From Leucobacter sp. UBA1945 (lineage in GTDB: Bacteria > Actinomycetota > Actinomycetes > Actinomycetales > Microbacteriaceae): a DNA stretch of 10,234 nucleotides. Positions 6,894 through 10,234 of the stretch are shown piece by piece; position 1 is the first letter of the stretch; each line of letters starts with the position of its first letter. Under the pieces are notes generated by a model. The model ran no database searches. It saw nothing but the letters and a program-made list of their open reading frames with translations, and was not told the DNA's origin. A program made the position numbers and the translations under genes. The stretch is taken from positions 951 to 11,184 of the forward strand of contig DDEV01000133.1 of NCBI GenBank assembly GCA_002336855.1, in the 5' to 3' direction.

Positions 6894-7754
6894 CTACAGC
6901 CCCAATCTTGCGCGCAGCCGCTGAAACAGGCCGGGCTTCTGGGCCGCCTGGGCGTACTGCTCGGCGGGCGCACCCGGCTGTGCGGACTGCTGGCCAAAGC
7001 TCGGCTGAGGAGTGCCCGCGAAGGCAGGCTGCCCGCCGAAGGACTGCGGGGCGCCGAAGCCCTGCTGCTGCGAGAACACGCCGGTGTCGCGAGGAGTGGC
7101 GACCTTCAGCGTGTTCATGAGGCTCAGCGCGTTGATAAGGGCCCTGGTGGCGCCAAATGAACGGTCTGAGAAGCCCGCGAGCTCATCTACGGTGAACATG
7201 CCGTTCGCGAGCATTGCCGCCTGGCGCATGTCGTCGAGCTCGGGGTTGATCGTGGTGAGGTTCGGCCAGCGCTGCATGCGGTAGAGATCGTCTGACTGCA
7301 GCCACGGCGCGAGGCGATCAGGAAACGCCTTCGCGCTGATGCGCCAGAGCAACCCATCGAGGCTGCGCCCCTGCTGGCCCTCAGAGATGTTGCCAGGGGC
7401 GAAGGTGATCGACGCCTGAGAGATGAGCGGGGGCAGCTGTGCGGTCTCGCCATCCCACGTGTACGTGTGGTTGAAAGTGTTCACGGTGATCACCGACTGC
7501 GTGGGCAGCGTGATCGTGACAGTCGCGGGCTGCTTGCTGAGCAGCGCCGAGTGCAGGGCGAACGCCACTCCGGCCCATCCCGTCCCGGGGCGGCCCACGG
7601 CCGGCTGCGAGAGTTGCTGCTCGTCGGGTGCCGCCCAGGCGTCGTTGCCCCTGGTTTCGAGCGTCCAGTCGCTGCCGTTCCAGTAGCGCATCAGCAGGCG
7701 CCCGCCAGGATCGGCGTACCAGCCCTCGGCGACTCCGTGTGAGGTTTCAAGCAT
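6894..7754 (-). CDS. DUF2510-domain protein with helical middle and Q/P/G/F-rich tail
   Basis: A 286-residue protein without signal peptide or clear membrane span. Residues 10-35 match the DUF2510 motif (GWYADPGG, then MRYWNGSDWT), found mostly in actinobacteria and of unknown function. Residues about 60-130 are beta-rich (TVTITLPTQSVITVNTF region, 78-94). Residues about 131-218 are helical (LLWRISAKAFPDRLAPWL at 135-152, then FTVDELAGFSD and ALINALSLMNTL, 187-216). This recalls a small winged-helix-like module, but the match is only by eye. Residues about 223-272 are low complexity, rich in Gln, Pro, Gly and Phe (several FG pairs). The end is basic and amphipathic (KPGLFQRLRARLGL, 273-286) and could be a docking peptide. 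Start: ATG with GGGAA upstream. It is the first gene of the minus-strand block, 5 nt before the GTPase. An adaptor or scaffold for the GTPase/roadblock module is a guess from position. Confidence 0.75.
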   Translation of the reverse strand: MLETSHGVAEGWYADPGGRLLMRYWNGSDWTLETRGNDAWAAPDEQQLSQPAVGRPGTGWAGVAFALHSALLSKQPATVTITLPTQSVITVNTFNHTYTWDGETAQLPPLISQASITFAPGNISEGQQGRSLDGLLWRISAKAFPDRLAPWLQSDDLYRMQRWPNLTTINPELDDMRQAAMLANGMFTVDELAGFSDRSFGATRALINALSLMNTLKVATPRDTGVFSQQQGFGAPQSFGGQPAFAGTPQPSFGQQSAQPGAPAEQYAQAAQKPGLFQRLRARLGL

Positions 7755-7775
7755 GTGCTTCCCGTCTTAGTTCCC

Positions 7776-7803
7776 CCGTAGCGAGAGACAGTCGCCGTAG
7801 CGA
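7776..7803. repeat. 9-bp direct repeat near the start of the DUF2510 operon
   Basis: CCGTAGCGA occurs at 7776-7784 and again at 7795-7803, a 19-bp period (about two helical turns). On the minus strand the copies lie roughly 22-49 nt upstream of the DUF2510 start codon. This fits a binding site for a dimeric or cooperative regulator, or an mRNA leader element. Which protein binds is unknown. Confidence 0.45.
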
Positions 7804-8030
7804 AGCTGATCCCGCGTTCCTTTCAATTACGCTATTTCGGCGTGTCGTGAAATTTCGGGCGGGCCCCTGAACCAGTAACCATCTCACCCATCAATCTCAC
7901 GCAGGGTGCGCGGGAATTCCTTGCGTTTTCTAGGCGAATTGCACATAAGCTGACATTTGTTGCTCGTCCCCAACCCGAGCAAGAGCGCGGTAGCGTGCAG
8001 AATGTTTCGCACGACCGCCCAACTATGCCC

Positions 8031-8036
8031 TATATT
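8031..8036 (+). promoter_or_regulatory. Possible -10 element for the LuxR-type regulator gene
   Basis: TATATT differs at one base from the TATAAT consensus and lies in an A/T-richer patch 81 bases before the ATG at 8118. The best upstream partner is TTTCGC at 8005 with a 20-nt gap, a poor -35, so an activated promoter is possible. An alternative is TTGCGT (7921) with CATAAG (7944). Confidence 0.25.
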
Positions 8037-8117
8037 TGCCTCAGGCCGTTCTGGCAATAGCAATGTGGCAATTGCTCAGATTCTGCGGCAGCGAACGCAT
8101 CTGGTTGGGGGACTGGG

Positions 8118-10234
8118 ATGTATGTAGGGGAAACGCAAGCGAGCGCCGTCGTCGGGTTGACGATCTCTCGCGCGCCCGAGCGCGTATGGCAACAGCACTT
8201 TTCATCGACTGAACCGCAACCAGAGCTCGTGCGGGGCAGGCTTGCTCGTCGAGTGCTCGAATCAGAGGGGCGTTGGATCGCGATCGACGGCGCACCTGGC
8301 ATGGGGCGCACGACGCTGCTCGGTCAGGTGGCAGATGAGCTGCTCGGCAAGCAGGAGTGGTTTCACGCGATCTGGAACACCAGTCAGCGCCTCGAAGCGC
8401 TGGCTTTCTCACGCTACGAGCGATCGCGCGATCTGCGACCGATCGCAAGGTGGTTGCGTGCGCAGGCCGCGCGGAGCCAGTCGGGGTACGCCACACTGCT
8501 CATCGACGACTACGACACGAGCCTCAGCGCAGCGTGCATGCGGTTGCTCGACGAACTGCTGCTTGCGGTGCCAGATCTGCGCGTCATCACAACAAGCATC
8601 GACCCGCTCTCGCCGAGTGCTTCGCTCGCGCAGCGAGGGGTGACCCAGTTCACGAGAGTGGCCGCGACCGAGCTGCTTTTCAGCGAAGAAGAAACGACCC
8701 AGCTCTGCGCTGCCGTCGCTGCACAGCAGCAGGCCGCGGCTTCGCTCGTAGACCCCAAGCTCGTGAAGCGCCTCTTCGACACCACGCGGGGCATTCCGCT
8801 CGGCGTGGGACTTGCGATCGACCGGCTTTCGCGCTCTGACGAGTGGCCCGAGTATCAGCTGTGCCAGGTCATGAACCTGCTCTACACCGGAATACTGCGG
8901 GCGCACCTGAGCTCGATGAATGCGCAGGGCCTCTCTGCGATGTACAACACCTTCTCGCTCATGCCGAGGTTCTCGTACCTGCACATCTCGGAGTGCTTTC
9001 CCGAGGTGTCGGCCGAAACGATTCGTGCGCTCGCAGCCTCGCCCGCACTCGACGGGCGGCGGCGCATACGACCGGGTGAGTACACCTGGTCAGAAGACTT
9101 CATGCTCGCGGCAAAAGAGCTGAGCTCCGGCCGCATCGCCGAGCGCCGCGAGCTCGCCACGAAGCTGTACCGCCGCAACTACGCCGGCGGCGCGTTCGAG
9201 CAGTGGTTTCTCGCGGGCGACCTCGCGAGAGCCGAAGCGATGCTGCGCACCCGCTTCTTGACCGTCTATGAGACGCTCTCGCCCGAGACCGCGCGCGAAG
9301 TGTTCGGGATCGCCCCCACCGAGCTTGCTGCCTACCCGATGATTCGGGTCATGCAGATGCTGCTCGACCCGAGGGCAACGCCGGCCGAGCTTCGCCAGTG
9401 CATCGAGAACCTTGCCATTCTCGGAGCGCGTGGGGGAGCCGCGGGGTTGATCGCGCTCTCGGTTCGCGCCGCCGTGCTCGCGCGTAAGGGGCTCGCGAAA
9501 CTTGCGTATGAGCAGGCAGAGCAGGTGCTCCATCAGGCCGCCGAGCTGATGCTTGACGATTCCGAAGAAACCGAGGCAGAGCGGCGCTCGGTCGCCGAGG
9601 CGACCCTCACCGCAGCGCTTGCGCTCTTCGAGGTGGGTGCGATCCCGAGCCGACAAGAAGTGCTGCCGCGATGCTACGGCTCACCCTTCTTGCGGTACCG
9701 CAGCGACTTGGCGCAGTACTTTCTCGATGCGGTGCGCGCCGATCACCCCGAGCGTCACCTGATCATCAACAAGAACGAGGTGCACTCGTACCGCTCGCTC
9801 GTGTTCTCGGGCCTCGAGTGTGCGCGTGGCATCGAGGTGCTGAACGACTACGACGAGTGGTTTGTCGGCATGTTGCAGCGGCAGCAGTCGGTGTACGCGA
9901 TCGCCGAGCTCGCCCAGCACGCGAACGAGCCCTACGGCTCGACCGCGCATCTCGTCGAGTCGTACGAAATGCCTGAGGGGCGCAGGCTCGCCTTCAAGTG
10001 CTACACCGCGACCGAGGACTGCCTGCGGCTCTTGAGCCTTGGTGATCAGGCCGGTGCAGTCAGCGTCGCCTACCGCGAAGACCTGCTTGAACCCCAAGCC
10101 AGCATTCTGCGGGCGACCGTGCTGCTTGCCACGGGCCGGCTGAAAGAGTCGCGCGAGATGCTCGAGGCTCTCGGCCCCGGCCGCGGCGCCCGCACCGAGG
10201 CCGCACGAGCGGTGCTTCGCGCTTGCGTGCTCGT
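8118..10234 (+). CDS. Large P-loop regulator of LuxR/MalT (LAL) type, 3' end outside window
   Basis: The frame is open from the ATG at 8118 to the right edge: 705 codons with no stop. A TAG at 8058 closes the frame upstream, no other ATG lies between, and GGGGGA sits 5 nt before the ATG. After about 50 residues comes a P-loop, GAPGMGRTT (58-66), in which the usual Lys is Arg (R64). A Walker B follows, LLIDDYD (128-134), then a strand like the sensor-1 of STAND ATPases (RVITTS, about 155-160). From about residue 290 to the edge the sequence is rich in helix pairs with many Ala, Leu and Glu (for example ELATKLYRR, AYEQAEQVL, GRLKESREML). This fits the TPR-like arm of LAL regulators. Those proteins are about 850-950 residues and end in a LuxR helix-turn-helix, which would be just beyond the window. 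It is divergent from the pilus-regulator block, so control of that block is plausible but unproven. Another STAND-type ATPase remains possible. Confidence 0.72.
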   Translation, partial: MYVGETQASAVVGLTISRAPERVWQQHFSSTEPQPELVRGRLARRVLESEGRWIAIDGAPGMGRTTLLGQVADELLGKQEWFHAIWNTSQRLEALAFSRYERSRDLRPIARWLRAQAARSQSGYATLLIDDYDTSLSAACMRLLDELLLAVPDLRVITTSIDPLSPSASLAQRGVTQFTRVAATELLFSEEETTQLCAAVAAQQQAAASLVDPKLVKRLFDTTRGIPLGVGLAIDRLSRSDEWPEYQLCQVMNLLYTGILRAHLSSMNAQGLSAMYNTFSLMPRFSYLHISECFPEVSAETIRALAASPALDGRRRIRPGEYTWSEDFMLAAKELSSGRIAERRELATKLYRRNYAGGAFEQWFLAGDLARAEAMLRTRFLTVYETLSPETAREVFGIAPTELAAYPMIRVMQMLLDPRATPAELRQCIENLAILGARGGAAGLIALSVRAAVLARKGLAKLAYEQAEQVLHQAAELMLDDSEETEAERRSVAEATLTAALALFEVGAIPSRQEVLPRCYGSPFLRYRSDLAQYFLDAVRADHPERHLIINKNEVHSYRSLVFSGLECARGIEVLNDYDEWFVGMLQRQQSVYAIAELAQHANEPYGSTAHLVESYEMPEGRRLAFKCYTATEDCLRLLSLGDQAGAVSVAYREDLLEPQASILRATVLLATGRLKESREMLEALGPGRGARTEAARAVLRACVL

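Larger units (their letters stand above)
7755..8117. other. Divergent intergenic region
   Basis: These 363 bases separate the minus-strand block from the plus-strand regulator and are visibly more A/T-rich than the genes, especially at 7817-7855 and 7915-8075. They must hold the promoters for both directions. I find no convincing sigma-70 pair for the minus strand. On the plus strand there is a TATATT at 8031, and TTGCGT at 7921 with CATAAG 17 nt later. Repeated short strings (CCGTAGCGA twice; GCAAT three times) may be operator sites. I see no RNA gene or small ORF with a good start. Confidence 0.6.

Noticed and set aside
8409..9656. Minus-strand open frames (8409-8984 and 9090-9656) opposite the LuxR-type regulator
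   Set aside because: The plus-strand frame has P-loop and Walker B motifs and is open for over 700 codons; the minus frames have no motifs or good starts.
1..10234. tRNA, rRNA, CRISPR array, insertion sequence or phage attachment site
   Set aside because: I found no clover-leaf or rRNA-like sequence, no regularly spaced repeats, no transposase and no terminal inverted repeats with target duplication.

Overview
The window comes from a high-G+C Gram-positive bacterium, most likely an actinobacterium of the Microbacteriaceae type (Leucobacter or Microbacterium relatives). This is inferred from three things: strong G/C bias at third codon positions, a DUF2510 domain (an actinobacterial family), and the style of the large regulator at the right end. 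The genus cannot be fixed from this sequence. The main content is a type IV pilus (T4P) locus. No pilin, prepilin peptidase or pilM/N/O gene is present, so those must lie elsewhere, possibly left of the window.

Layout. (1) On the plus strand, positions 1-891 hold the 3' part of the retraction ATPase gene pilT. The platform protein gene pilC (891-2120) follows, overlapping it by one base. (2) A perfect 14-bp hairpin at 2177-2209 separates pilC from a convergent minus-strand block. (3) In transcription order, that block is: a DUF2510 protein (7754-6894), a small Ras-like GTPase (6888-6334), a roadblock/LC7 protein (6337-5903), a second roadblock/LC7 protein (5840-5478), a 140-nt gap with two hairpins, the extension ATPase gene pilB (5337-3670), and an Aer-like PAS protein (3625-2228). 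(4) A 363-bp divergent intergenic region (7755-8117) carries short repeats. (5) From 8118 to beyond the right edge runs a large plus-strand P-loop regulator of LuxR/MalT (LAL) type. Its expected C-terminal DNA-binding domain is outside the window.

Working model (inference). PilB, PilT and PilC form the motor and platform of the pilus. The GTPase plus two roadblock proteins look like an MglA/MglB-type switch, which in Myxococcus and Thermus controls where or when pili act. The PAS protein downstream of pilB would be a soluble redox or energy sensor feeding into the same motor. The DUF2510 protein, with a helical winged-helix-like part and a Q/P/G/F-rich tail, heads the block and may be an adaptor or scaffold. 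The divergent regulator may control the block. The most interesting point is this coupling of a GTPase/roadblock switch and an Aer-like PAS sensor to pilB in an apparent actinobacterium. A separate, composition-level signal is marked scarcity of the tetramer GGAC/GTCC across the whole window.
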